Assembly (NCBI GenBank): GCA_022828425.1 | Contig: CP094685.1 | Location: forward strand, 1,860,001 to 1,924,000 | Direction: 5' to 3' | Length of the DNA stretch: 64,000 bases | Source of the DNA: Candidatus Thiothrix sulfatifontis | Lineage (GTDB): Bacteria > Pseudomonadota > Gammaproteobacteria > Thiotrichales > Thiotrichaceae | Shown: in pieces, positions 33,659-43,016 of the stretch | How positions within the stretch are numbered: position 1 is the first letter of the stretch | Layout of the letters: each line of letters opens with the position of its first letter | Made by a program: the position numbers and the translations under genes | The notes under the pieces: model-generated | The model's database searches: none | Told to the model about the DNA's origin: nothing | The model's input: only the letters and a program-made list of their open reading frames with translations

Positions 33659-35341
33659 ATGTCTGTGAACGCTTTCCGGGCTGCCCTGGTCGTAGAGGGC
33701 GAATACATGGCTGCTTGGCAGTACCAAATGTTGGAGCGTTTACTCGCATCCGGTGGTGTGCGTTTGGTCATGGTTGTGTTTCGCCAGCCCGTTGCCTTGA
33801 CGCTGTTGCAGCGTATTAATGCCGCTTTATTGAATACGCTGCATTATATTGACGGTAAGTTGTTCAAATGCCCGGTAGCGGCACAACAACCCACCAGTTT
33901 TTTGAATTTGTTGGGGGATGTGAACGTGTGTGATGCGGGTGGCAAGCGTTACCACACTTTACTTGCACAGCAAGCGCTGGATGTGGTGATTGATTTGAGT
34001 GCGCAAGCACCGTTGCCTGAATTGATTGGTGCGGCTAAATACGGTGTATGGCGGCACTTTTTCGGTCAGGCATTTGAGCGTTCCGACCGTTACACCGGCA
34101 TACGTGAATACGTGAATCAGCAAGCAGAAATTCTGTCAGGGATTGAGCGTTGGACGGCTGGTAACACGGCTCCAGCGTATATTTTTGCTGCCACGACTAG
34201 CAGCGATGGTGCATCCATTAACCGTGGGGTTGAGCGCACCTTGTGGAAAATGGTGGATTTTCTGCCCCAGCGCCTGCAAGAACTGCTGACTCTTGGGGAA
34301 AAAACGTTCTTCGAGAACGTTACAGCGCGTATGCAGCCATTAGCCTTGGCCCCACCCGCGAAGTCAGTCAGCCTTGGGGCGGTAACAACGCTGCAAGTGT
34401 TGTGGCGTTACCTCTGCAATTTCCTCAATAAATTGTTCATTTCCCTGTTTCGCGCAGAACAATGGATTTTGCTCAGCAAAGCCACTGGTCAGGTGACAGA
34501 GGCGGGTGCATTGGAACAATTTCGTAAATGGCTGCCGCCGCGTGATCGCTTTTGGGCTGACCCGTTTGTGGTGGAGTATGGCGGTGAGCAATACGTGTTT
34601 TTCGAGGAATTGATTTACGCACGGGGCATTGGGCATTTGGCTTGTGTGCGCTTGAATGCCGACGGTTCGCATACTGAACCCGTGACTATTTTGGAAAAGC
34701 CTTACCACCTGTCGTATCCGTTTGTGTTTCAGCATCAGGGTAACTATTACATGATTCCTGAAACGGCGGGCAATCACACGGTGGAGGTTTACCGTTGCGA
34801 AGCCTTTCCGCACCGTTGGGTGTTTGAGAAGAACCTGATGACAGGCGTGGAAGCTTACGATGCGACCTTAATGGAATACGATGGGCGTTGGTGGCTGTTT
34901 GCGAGTATGCGCCACGATCAACGCTGTTCGCCCAGTGAAGCCTTGTATTTGTTTCATGCTGATGACCCTTTGAGCACGCAATGGCAAGCGCATCCGCAAA
35001 ATCCGGTGGTGGCGAGTGCGGCACGAGCGCGTCCGGCGGGGCGTATTTTTAACGCAGCAGGGCAGTGGTATCGACCGTCACAAAATTGCGCGGGAACTTA
35101 CGGGCGTGGTTTGAATATTAATCGGATTCAGCAACTGGATGTGAATACCTACCGCGAACAATTGGTCAGTGCTTATCTTCCCGATGGGCAACACGATATG
35201 AACGGAATGCATACCTTGGGCGTGAGTTCGCCGGTATCGGTGGCGGATGCGGTGCATGTGCATCGTCGTTTGGGGATCGTGGATCGTTGGGTGGTGAAGT
35301 TAAACCGTTTTTTTAGCCAACCGCTGGTGATCAGTTCATGA
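33659..35341 (+). CDS. GINT1-type beta-propeller protein of the polysaccharide cluster
   Basis: A 560-residue protein. The N-terminal part (MSVNAFRAALVVEGEYMAAWQ, LALDVVIDLSAQ-like core) is a Rossmann-type, formyltransferase-like region. From about residue 255 a five-bladed-propeller-like region carries RDRFWADPFVVEYGGEQYVFFE, YHLSYPFVFQHQGNYYMIPET and GRWWLFASM, typical of the N-terminal domain of glucosamine inositolphosphorylceramide transferase-like proteins and of GH43-like folds. It is the first gene of a tightly packed glycan cluster and overlaps the next glycosyltransferase gene by ATGA. It probably modifies or hydrolyses a sugar in the exported glycan; the exact reaction is not assignable. 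Confidence 0.65.
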   Translation: MSVNAFRAALVVEGEYMAAWQYQMLERLLASGGVRLVMVVFRQPVALTLLQRINAALLNTLHYIDGKLFKCPVAAQQPTSFLNLLGDVNVCDAGGKRYHTLLAQQALDVVIDLSAQAPLPELIGAAKYGVWRHFFGQAFERSDRYTGIREYVNQQAEILSGIERWTAGNTAPAYIFAATTSSDGASINRGVERTLWKMVDFLPQRLQELLTLGEKTFFENVTARMQPLALAPPAKSVSLGAVTTLQVLWRYLCNFLNKLFISLFRAEQWILLSKATGQVTEAGALEQFRKWLPPRDRFWADPFVVEYGGEQYVFFEELIYARGIGHLACVRLNADGSHTEPVTILEKPYHLSYPFVFQHQGNYYMIPETAGNHTVEVYRCEAFPHRWVFEKNLMTGVEAYDATLMEYDGRWWLFASMRHDQRCSPSEALYLFHADDPLSTQWQAHPQNPVVASAARARPAGRIFNAAGQWYRPSQNCAGTYGRGLNINRIQQLDVNTYREQLVSAYLPDGQHDMNGMHTLGVSSPVSVADAVHVHRRLGIVDRWVVKLNRFFSQPLVISS

Positions 35342-36405
35342 CGGCACGCAGAAAAATCGCTTTAGTGGTTTACTCGTTGGGCATGGGGGGCGCAGAAAAA
35401 GTGGTGTCCGACTTGTCGTTCCAGTTTGCTAAGCAGCATGATGTGACGTTGATTTTGTTCGATGGTGGTCGTCGGTATTACCCGTATGCCGGTGAATTAA
35501 TTGACATTCAATGTCCTTCTAAAGTGGGCTTTTTGCCTAAATTATTTAACTTTTTAGATCGTGCCAGTCAGCTCCGGCGTATTTTCAAAGTGAGGCGTTT
35601 TGATACGATCATCAGCGTAATGGAACACGCTAATTTTCCTTCTATATTGGCGAGTCGCCAAACCATTGCGGCGAATCATTGTAACCCTGAACGCAATTTC
35701 ACCCGGTTTGATTGGTTGTTTGCGCGGTGGTTGTATCCGCGTGCGAAAAAAGTGATTGCGGTTTCCAGAGAAGGAATGCGTATTTTCCAGCAACACTTGG
35801 GTTTGCAAAATATTGATTGTTTGTATAACCCGGTGAATTTGTATCGCATCCGTGAATTGGCGACGGAACGTCCGGCTGTTAGCGTGAATGGCGCTTATAT
35901 TGTGGCGGCAGGGCGCTTGAGTCCTGAAAAAAACTTCCCCAGTTTGTTAGAAGCTTACGCACATTCACAGGCTTCGCAAACGTTCAAGCTATTGATTTTA
36001 GGCGAGGGTTCAGAGCGGGCGAGCTTGGAACAACACATTAAGCGCTTAGGGTTGGAAGCGCAGGTGTTGATGCCGGGATTTATGCGCAACCCTTATCCGT
36101 ATATTGCGCAGGCGCGGTGTTTGGTGCTGTCGAGTTTGCACGAAGGTTTTCCGGTGATTTTGATTGAAGCGTTGGGGCTGGGGCGTCCGGTGATTTCTAC
36201 CAATTGTGAAACCGGGCCGCGTGAGATTATCCGTGATGGTGAAAATGGTTTGTTAGTGCCGACAAATGATCCGCAAGCACTGGCAATCGCCTTGGATCGG
36301 GTTTGTCTCGATGCAGATTTACATCAACATTTTCAACAACATGCCGCTCCTTCAGTGGAGTATCTGGATATTGAAAAGGTAGCAGAGCAATGGCTGGCAC
36401 TCTGA
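35338..36405 (+). CDS. Glycosyltransferase family 4 (first of three)
   Basis: A 355-residue GT-B fold enzyme. The donor-loop N-terminal motif is MTARRKIALVVYSLGMGGAEKV. The C-terminal nucleotide-sugar domain has GRLSPEKNFPSLLEA, LILGEGSERASLE and EALGLGRPVISTNCETGPREI, the GT4 acidic motif region. It is cytoplasmic and adds a sugar to the growing polysaccharide unit. It overlaps both the upstream propeller gene (ATGA) and the downstream DUF4091 gene (16 bp). Confidence 0.92.
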   Translation: MTARRKIALVVYSLGMGGAEKVVSDLSFQFAKQHDVTLILFDGGRRYYPYAGELIDIQCPSKVGFLPKLFNFLDRASQLRRIFKVRRFDTIISVMEHANFPSILASRQTIAANHCNPERNFTRFDWLFARWLYPRAKKVIAVSREGMRIFQQHLGLQNIDCLYNPVNLYRIRELATERPAVSVNGAYIVAAGRLSPEKNFPSLLEAYAHSQASQTFKLLILGEGSERASLEQHIKRLGLEAQVLMPGFMRNPYPYIAQARCLVLSSLHEGFPVILIEALGLGRPVISTNCETGPREIIRDGENGLLVPTNDPQALAIALDRVCLDADLHQHFQQHAAPSVEYLDIEKVAEQWLAL

Positions 36406-38174
36406 AATCTTGGTACGGCTACGTGTGGCTGGCATTGGGATTGAGTGCTTGTTCCCCTGAGCCGTCAGTGCCGGATTTGCAGGTGAAAGCGATTGGCGTG
36501 TTGGAACGTTTTGCGCCGTTCGAGCCAGTGGTGGGGTCGGATAGCGTGGCGATTCTCGCTGCCCGTAATGAGTACGAAGGTTTCCAGTTTGTCATTACGG
36601 CGGGGCAAACGGGAGCGAAGAATGTGCGGGTGAACCTGTTGCCATTACGCAATGCAACGGGTGATGTAATTGATAAGGTGGAGTTTTTTCGGGAGCGTTA
36701 TGTGAAAGTCAGTACGCCATCCTCGCATTCGCCGTATGCACCGCAGTCATGGCCGGATATTTTATTGCCAGCAGCAAATCCTTCTCCTGACGTGACGAGC
36801 GCGTATCGGGCATTCCCACAGAATCTGAGTGCGGGTGAAAATTTGCCGGTGTGGGTGGATGTGCATGTGCCTGCTGATACCAAGCCGGGGGTGTACAACG
36901 CAAACGTGACAGTGAGTGCGGATGGGGTGGCATCAGTCGAATTGCCGGTGCAATTGACGGTGTGGAATTTTACCTTGCCTGCGCGTTCGCCGTTGCGCAC
37001 GGTGTTTGGCACGAATGGCTACCGGGTGGCGGAGATTTATGGGTTTGAGCGCACGGGTGAAGCGGCAGCGGATAACCGTTTGATTCGCGCTTACAACGAT
37101 TTCATGCTGGATCATTATTTATCGCCGGAAAGTTTGTGGGATGCCTCCCCCGAAGTCGATGCGGATGGTAAACCCGATTTTCAGCGTGAATTTGCGGGGT
37201 TGGGGACAGTGACAGAAAACATGCGTCATTACATGCAGGACAAGCACGCTACGGCGTATACCTATGTGTTTGCGGACAGTTACCCGTTTGCCGATCCCTT
37301 GGGTAAAGACCGCGATAAGGCGCAGCGTTTTATGCGGGAATATGCCGGTTGGTGTGCGGCACACGCGGGCGCAGAGCGGTGTTATACCGACCCTTCGTTT
37401 GTGGATGAGCCGGATACCCGTGAAGCGTATGCGTATGCGCGGCGCTGGGGTGAGTTTTTCGATGAGATGCGCTTGCCAACAGGTGAAAAAATTCGCTATC
37501 AGGTCAGTGAGCCGCCGTTAAATGAAGACCTTGCTTTGGGTTCGTTAACCGGGGCAGTGGATGTGTGGATTCCGAAGTTCTACGATTTGTGGCGCGATGT
37601 GGATCATTTGGGCAAAAATGTCACGGCACAGCGGCTGGATGCAGGTGAAGAAGTGTGGGCATACACGGCTTTGGTGCTGGATTTCAAAGCGTATCAGCAA
37701 GTGAATCCGCGTGCGGATGTGTTAAAAGGCAATTATCCTCCCGTGTGGCAATTGGATTTTCCGGCGATTAATTACCGGATTCCAACCTGGTTGTTTCACC
37801 GTTACGGGGTGACGGGTTTGGGCTATTGGGATACGTTGGCATGGGCGGAAAATACCGATATTTGGCAGGATGCGGCGAGTTTCATCAGCGATAATCCGCC
37901 AGGGATCGTTTTCAATGGGGATGGTTTGTTGGTGTACCCCGCGAAACAGGCGCAAACGGGGGTTGACGCGCCGTTCGCGTCGTTGCGGCTGAAATGGATT
38001 CGTGCGTCGGTGGAAGATTATATGTACATCGACTTGCTGTTGCAGGCCGGTGAAACCGAATTTGTGAATCAGCAATTGGGGCGTATTGCGCGTCATTTCG
38101 GCGATTGGGATAACCAGCCTGCGTTATTAATGCAAGTCAGGCAGGCGTTGGGCGAGCGTTTGGCAAGCTTATGA
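36390..38174 (+). CDS. DUF4091 lipoprotein, putative glycan-active
   Basis: 594 residues. The N-terminal LALGLSACSPEPS is a lipobox (Cys after LSA), so the protein is lipid-anchored in the periplasm or outer membrane. It continues with the beta-rich N-domain (AILAARNEYEGFQFVITAG) and the DUF4091 catalytic-like barrel (FVDEPDTREAYAYARRWGEFF, GLGYWDTLAWAENTDIW). DUF4091 resembles glycoside hydrolase barrels and occurs in polysaccharide loci. It overlaps the preceding glycosyltransferase gene and the following ligase gene (ATGA), so it is co-translated with the cluster. Enzymatic activity is not known. Confidence 0.82.
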   Translation: MAGTLKSWYGYVWLALGLSACSPEPSVPDLQVKAIGVLERFAPFEPVVGSDSVAILAARNEYEGFQFVITAGQTGAKNVRVNLLPLRNATGDVIDKVEFFRERYVKVSTPSSHSPYAPQSWPDILLPAANPSPDVTSAYRAFPQNLSAGENLPVWVDVHVPADTKPGVYNANVTVSADGVASVELPVQLTVWNFTLPARSPLRTVFGTNGYRVAEIYGFERTGEAAADNRLIRAYNDFMLDHYLSPESLWDASPEVDADGKPDFQREFAGLGTVTENMRHYMQDKHATAYTYVFADSYPFADPLGKDRDKAQRFMREYAGWCAAHAGAERCYTDPSFVDEPDTREAYAYARRWGEFFDEMRLPTGEKIRYQVSEPPLNEDLALGSLTGAVDVWIPKFYDLWRDVDHLGKNVTAQRLDAGEEVWAYTALVLDFKAYQQVNPRADVLKGNYPPVWQLDFPAINYRIPTWLFHRYGVTGLGYWDTLAWAENTDIWQDAASFISDNPPGIVFNGDGLLVYPAKQAQTGVDAPFASLRLKWIRASVEDYMYIDLLLQAGETEFVNQQLGRIARHFGDWDNQPALLMQVRQALGERLASL

Positions 38175-39373
38175 ATCATGTACATAACGCGGCGGTATTT
38201 TTCATGATGGTGTTGGTATTCGCTTTGCCTACCGATGGTGCGGTGGAAGTGGCGGGTATGTCGCTGGTGAAAATCGCGGGGTTAATGGCGTTTGGTTTGA
38301 CGGCGCTGTTGTTGATGATGGGCAATGGCCTTCATGCGCTGCGGGTATTTCACACGGCAGTGTTGTTGTATGTGGCGTGGGTGATGTTGTCGTATACCTG
38401 GTCGGAAATGCCCGTTCCTTATGAAACCACGCAAGCGGTGAGCAGTGATCAAGCGTTAAAAAGCAATCTGTATATTTTGATGATCAGTTTATTGCTATTT
38501 CAATTGGTCACAACTGTGCAGGATGTAAACAAGCTGTATATCGCTTTGGTATTGGGATCGTTTTGGTTGGTGTATTTGATGGTCAAAGATTACCAAATCA
38601 CCGCGAATACGGTACGCCATGAAATCAAGCAGTTCGATGCGAATGAAGTTTCGGTTAAATTAGCGATGGTGATACCGTTGGCGATTTATTTGCTGACACA
38701 GATCAAAGCGTGGTGGTGGCGTTTGTTGGGGGGGCTGTATTTGCCTGCGGCGGCGTTTACGATTTTGATCACGGGGTCGCGCACGGGGGCGGTGATTATG
38801 GTGTTGGGATTCGCCGGATTTTTGCCGACGATTTTGCGGGCGGGTGTGTTGGGGAAAGCCGCTAGTGGGCTGGTGATGGTGGTGGCGTTGATTGCAGTGG
38901 CGAATGTGATTCCGCAAAAAACCATTGAGCGCATTTTTTCTACCGGCAAAGAAATTTCCAGCGGTACTTTGAATGAGCGCAGCGTAATATGGGCGAATGC
39001 GTATGAGGAATGGGAAGAAAGCCCGCTTTACGGTCATGGTTTAGGCTCTTTCCGGCGCATTATCAACCCGTACAATGTCGACTATACGGCGCATAACAGT
39101 TTCGTGGCGATTACGGCTGAGCAGGGCATTGTCGGTGTGGTGTTGTACCTGACAGTGATCGGCATTGCGCTGAGTTTGGCGTGGCGCTTGCCGGGCGATG
39201 AACGTTGGCTGTTACTGTTGATGCTATTGGTGGTGGTGATTGGGCAAATGTCCCTGACGCTGCAAGACCGGATGTATATTTGGTTCACTTATACCCTGAC
39301 TGCACTGAATTTTTATATTAAAAATAACGCAGCTAATGCGAAATATTCCAATAAGGTATCACCGGCAACATGA
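38171..39373 (+). CDS. O-antigen ligase / Wzy-type membrane protein
   Basis: A 400-residue polytopic membrane protein with about 10-12 TM helices. It starts MNHVHNAAVFFMMVLVFALPT and has a periplasmic region. The conserved C-terminal part NERSVIWANAYEEWEESPLYGHGLGSF and YTAHNSFVAITAEQGIVGVVLYL contains the H-N-x-F and GHG motifs of the O-antigen ligase (WaaL/Wzy) superfamily. It either polymerises repeat units or ligates glycan to an acceptor; the presence of a flippase in the cluster favours a Wzx/Wzy-type system. Confidence 0.88.
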   Translation: MNHVHNAAVFFMMVLVFALPTDGAVEVAGMSLVKIAGLMAFGLTALLLMMGNGLHALRVFHTAVLLYVAWVMLSYTWSEMPVPYETTQAVSSDQALKSNLYILMISLLLFQLVTTVQDVNKLYIALVLGSFWLVYLMVKDYQITANTVRHEIKQFDANEVSVKLAMVIPLAIYLLTQIKAWWWRLLGGLYLPAAAFTILITGSRTGAVIMVLGFAGFLPTILRAGVLGKAASGLVMVVALIAVANVIPQKTIERIFSTGKEISSGTLNERSVIWANAYEEWEESPLYGHGLGSFRRIINPYNVDYTAHNSFVAITAEQGIVGVVLYLTVIGIALSLAWRLPGDERWLLLLMLLVVVIGQMSLTLQDRMYIWFTYTLTALNFYIKNNAANAKYSNKVSPAT

Positions 39374-40437
39374 AAAAGATCGCTATTGTCATTGCTGAAC
39401 TGGCTGCGCCGGGTGGTGCGGAAAAGGTCGCGGTGGATCTGGCGGAGGAGTTTCGGCAGCGTAATTACGAGGTCACGGTGATTAAGTTTGCGCGGTTGCC
39501 GCCTGAGATTACGCGCTACGAGTTGCCGGTACGGATGATTAATTTGGATATTCCCGAACGCCAAGGTGGGCTGTTTACCCAGATTAGTTTGTTGTTGCAA
39601 CGCGCTTGGCAATTCCGTCAGTTATTTCAACGTGAAAAGTTTGATCATATCTTTTCGTTTTTGGAAGCGGCGAATGTGCCGTGTGCACTGGCTTGCTCGG
39701 ATGCCGTGCTTTCCATCCACCTTGACCCTGGCACTATGACTCGCAGCGAATGGCTGGCGTTTCGCTGGTTGTATCCGCGTGCGAAACGGGTGATCGCGGT
39801 GTCACGGCAAATGCAGAATTTACTGGAAAAACAGGCGCATTTACGCAATGTGAATTGCATTTATAACCCGGTGAATACGCGGCTGATTCGTGAAAAATCG
39901 CAGGAAACCCTCGGATTTGAAGGGCGTTTTATCCTTGGGGTCGGGCGTTTGGAAAAGCAAAAGCGGTTTGATTTACTGATTGAAGCGTTCGCCCGCAGCA
40001 AGGCACAACAAGCCTGTAAATTGTTGATTGTGGGGCGTGGTTCGCAACAAGCATTGCTGGAGCAGAAAATTAAAATGTTGGGCATGGAAGCGCGGGTGAT
40101 TTTGGTGGGGTTTGATGCGAACCCTTACAAATACATGGCGAAAGCGGAATTTCAGGTGATGAGTAGCGATTATGAAGGCTATCCGCTGGTATTGATTGAA
40201 GCGTTGTCCTTGGGCTGTCCGATTGTGTCGACCGACTGCCCGACGGGGCCGCGTGAAATTATTCGTCACGGCGAGAACGGTTTGTTGGTGGAAAAAGGCA
40301 ATGTGGCGGCACTGGCAGCGGGGATTGATGAGCTGTTTTTTGATGATAATAAGCGCGAACGGTTGCGGCAACAGGCGCAGGAATCCGTGCGGGCGAATGA
40401 TATTGTGGCGGTGGCGGATGCGTGGTTAGCCGCATGA
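39370..40437 (+). CDS. Glycosyltransferase family 4 (second)
   Basis: A 355-residue GT4 protein (MKKIAIVIAELAAPGGAEKVAVDLA; later GRLEKQKRFDLLIEAFARSK, LLIVGRGSQQALLEQ, EALSLGCPIVSTDCPTGPREI). It is clearly paralogous to the 35338 gene, with the same length and shared blocks. It overlaps the ligase gene by ATGA. The pair may add adjacent sugars of one repeat unit; linkage specificity cannot be read from sequence. Confidence 0.92.
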   Translation: MKKIAIVIAELAAPGGAEKVAVDLAEEFRQRNYEVTVIKFARLPPEITRYELPVRMINLDIPERQGGLFTQISLLLQRAWQFRQLFQREKFDHIFSFLEAANVPCALACSDAVLSIHLDPGTMTRSEWLAFRWLYPRAKRVIAVSRQMQNLLEKQAHLRNVNCIYNPVNTRLIREKSQETLGFEGRFILGVGRLEKQKRFDLLIEAFARSKAQQACKLLIVGRGSQQALLEQKIKMLGMEARVILVGFDANPYKYMAKAEFQVMSSDYEGYPLVLIEALSLGCPIVSTDCPTGPREIIRHGENGLLVEKGNVAALAAGIDELFFDDNKRERLRQQAQESVRANDIVAVADAWLAA

Positions 40438-40449
40438 GAGCGTTACACC

Positions 40450-41898
40450 GTGTACGTTAAACACAGCTTGATTTATTTGTTGGCAAAATTGGCTCCGGCG
40501 TTGGCGAGTTTCGTGGTGTTGGCGGCGTATACGCGCTGGATGTCGGCTGAGGAGTACGGGATCTTTACCACCATTTTGGTGGTGGCATCGAGTGTCAGTT
40601 TGTTTGCGTTTGGCTGGCTGTACGTCGGCATTATGCGTTTTTGGGATAAGCAGGAATTGAATGCTGGGGCGGTTGAACATTTAATCAGTGTATCGGTGTT
40701 GGTGATTGCGTTACTGGTGGGCGTGCTGGCGGCATTGTTTGCGTGGTTGACTGGGCAGGTTGCGGTGGCGGCAGGCTTTTTTCTGGTATTTTTGAGTTCA
40801 GCATTTTATGAGGCGTATCAGCGCATTAATTCCATTACCTTGAAAGTGAATCACTATTTGTGGGCAGAAGTTGGGCGTACTGTATTAACGATGGGCAGCG
40901 GATTGCTGTTGGTGTGGCTGGGGTATGCGTGGCTGGGTGCGATTGGCGGCGTGGTGCTGGGAGTCTTGCTGGTATTGGTATTGTCGGGGGCGTTGTGGCG
41001 GCATTTTCGACCTGCTTGGCGTGAATTGGATCGTGGGGTGCTTAAAGCGTTGTTGGTCTACGGTTTGCCGTTAAGTTTGTCGTTTGTATTGTTGGAAATT
41101 ATCCATGCGTCTGATCGGGTGATGGTGGGTTGGTTGTTGGGGTATGCGCAGGCGGGGGAATACGCGGTGGCGTATAATTTGCCGTTTCAGATTTTAATGA
41201 TGTTGACCAGTTCGCTGAATTTAGCGGCGTATCCGCTGGTGATTCGTACCTTGGAACAAGCGGGGCGTGAGCAGGCAGAGGCACGGCTTCAACAGTATTT
41301 TGTGTTGTTGATGGGGGTGTCGATTCCAGCGATTTTGGGTTTGTTGGGGATTGCTGAGGCGTTTATTCCATTGTTGGTGGGTGTTGAGTTTGTACCCTCT
41401 TCGCTGCGTTTATTGCCGTGGATTGGCTTGGCGATTTTGGCGAATTGCACCTACTTGTTCTACGTGTCGCTGGCGTTTCAATTGGCGGAATACACCGCCG
41501 GTGCGGTCAAAGTGGTGGGTGCGGCAGCCGTGGTGAATGTGTTGCTGAACTTGATACTGATTCCTGAATACGGTTTGTTGGGGGCGGTGTTGGCGTCGCT
41601 GGCGGCTTACCTGATTTGCGTGGTGTATGGCTATTACCTTGGCAGGCAATATTTCGCGTTAAATATTCCCGTGTTGGACATCGGAAAAATTTTGCTGGCA
41701 GCGGTGGGGATGTACGCGCTGATGGAGCAGATACCTGTTTTAGCCGTGCATAATGCGTATGTGGTGGTGTTAAAAATCCTGTTGGGGATGGCAAGCTACG
41801 CGATTTTGGTGTGGTTGTTGGATATTGGTCAGGTGCGGCAATTAATCAAAGCGAGGTTCACATGGGCAACACGATGCTCTACATCATCACCTCGCTGA
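40450..41898 (+). CDS. Polysaccharide flippase (Wzx/MOP superfamily)
   Basis: A 482-residue protein with about 12-14 hydrophobic helices (MYVKHSLIYLLAKLAPALASFVVL, then YGIFTTILVVASSVSLFAFGW and PLSLSFVLLEIIHASDRVMVG). It belongs to the MOP exporter family that translocates lipid-linked repeat units across the inner membrane. The start is a GTG 12 bp after the second GT gene. Its 3' end overlaps the next GT4 gene by 37 bp in another frame. Confidence 0.88.
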   Translation: MYVKHSLIYLLAKLAPALASFVVLAAYTRWMSAEEYGIFTTILVVASSVSLFAFGWLYVGIMRFWDKQELNAGAVEHLISVSVLVIALLVGVLAALFAWLTGQVAVAAGFFLVFLSSAFYEAYQRINSITLKVNHYLWAEVGRTVLTMGSGLLLVWLGYAWLGAIGGVVLGVLLVLVLSGALWRHFRPAWRELDRGVLKALLVYGLPLSLSFVLLEIIHASDRVMVGWLLGYAQAGEYAVAYNLPFQILMMLTSSLNLAAYPLVIRTLEQAGREQAEARLQQYFVLLMGVSIPAILGLLGIAEAFIPLLVGVEFVPSSLRLLPWIGLAILANCTYLFYVSLAFQLAEYTAGAVKVVGAAAVVNVLLNLILIPEYGLLGAVLASLAAYLICVVYGYYLGRQYFALNIPVLDIGKILLAAVGMYALMEQIPVLAVHNAYVVVLKILLGMASYAILVWLLDIGQVRQLIKARFTWATRCSTSSPR

Positions 41899-43016
41899 GT
41901 GTCGGCGGGGCGCAAAAAGCCTTGTTGAATTTGGCGAGTTCCGACTTCAGCCGCGATTATGCGCCGGTGGTGATTGCGTTGGTGGAAGTCGAGGGTGTGC
42001 AGCAACAGTTTGCCGCAGCGGGGATTCCGGTGCATGTCTTGGGGATAAACCGGCTGGCGAAGTTACCTTGGTTGTTACCGCGTTTGTTTGGTTTGGTGCG
42101 GAAAATCAAGCCGCAAGTGATTCATGGCTGGATGCACCACGGTAATCTATTCGCGACGCTGGCATGGTGGTTCGCGGGTTGCCGCCCGGTATTGCTGTGG
42201 GGAATGCACCATACCCCGGAAAAAGCGACCTTGGAGCGAGCGCAACATGCGTTGGTACTCAAAGCAGGGCGCTGGCTGTCACGTTTTCCACATCACATTG
42301 TGTACGTGTCACGCAGGAGTATGCAGCGTCATGCGGAATTGGGTTATGCCATGCAGCACGCGCAAGTGATTGCCAATGGCATTCCGTTGGGCAGTAACCG
42401 TGAACAGGCTGAGCATTGCGTGAGTGTGCGTCAGGAATTAGGCATTCCGGCAAATGCGCAGTTGATTGGTAGCCTGACCCGTTACGTGCCGGAAAAAGAT
42501 ATTCCGAACTTGTTAAATGCGATCCGCCTTTATCAAGACAGTGGTGAGGATGTGCATTTTTTATTAGCGGGTGAGGGGATGGATGCCCACAATCCAGCGC
42601 TGCAACCGTTGCTGACGGCATTGCCTGATCGTGCGAAGGTGCATTTGCTGGGGGTGCGGACTGATGCGCAACGTTTGATTGCTGCGTTGGATATTGCCAC
42701 CTTGTCTTCACAGCGCGAGGCATTCCCACTATTTTTGGCAGAAGCGATGGCACTGGGTGTGCCTTGTGTGGCAACCGATGTGGGCGATATTGCCGAATTT
42801 GTGGCAGATACCGGAAAGATTGTACCCGTGGCTGATGCCGTAGCCTTAGCAAACGCTTGGTCAAGCGTGTTGCATCAAGTGCCTGAACAGCGCGAATGCT
42901 TAGGGCAACAAGCGCGACAACGGGTCGCCGCGCGTTACAGTTTGGATGCTGTTATCCAGTCATACCGGCAACTGCTAGGCACAATGCCTAACACTTACTC
43001 GGTTTCCAGCGCGTAA
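41862..43016 (+). CDS. Glycosyltransferase family 4 (third)
   Basis: About 384 residues from MGNTMLYIITSLSVGGAQKAL, chosen over a frame that opens at 41811 because GCGAGG lies 5-6 nt before ATG 41862. The donor domain has RYVPEKDIPNLLNAI, FLLAGEGMDAHNP and the acidic motif FLAEAMALGVPCVATDVGDI. Last gene of the polysaccharide cluster. Its end overlaps the convergent ygfZ gene by 22 bp, which leaves no room for a conventional terminator between them. Confidence 0.92.
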   Translation: MGNTMLYIITSLSVGGAQKALLNLASSDFSRDYAPVVIALVEVEGVQQQFAAAGIPVHVLGINRLAKLPWLLPRLFGLVRKIKPQVIHGWMHHGNLFATLAWWFAGCRPVLLWGMHHTPEKATLERAQHALVLKAGRWLSRFPHHIVYVSRRSMQRHAELGYAMQHAQVIANGIPLGSNREQAEHCVSVRQELGIPANAQLIGSLTRYVPEKDIPNLLNAIRLYQDSGEDVHFLLAGEGMDAHNPALQPLLTALPDRAKVHLLGVRTDAQRLIAALDIATLSSQREAFPLFLAEAMALGVPCVATDVGDIAEFVADTGKIVPVADAVALANAWSSVLHQVPEQRECLGQQARQRVAARYSLDAVIQSYRQLLGTMPNTYSVSSA

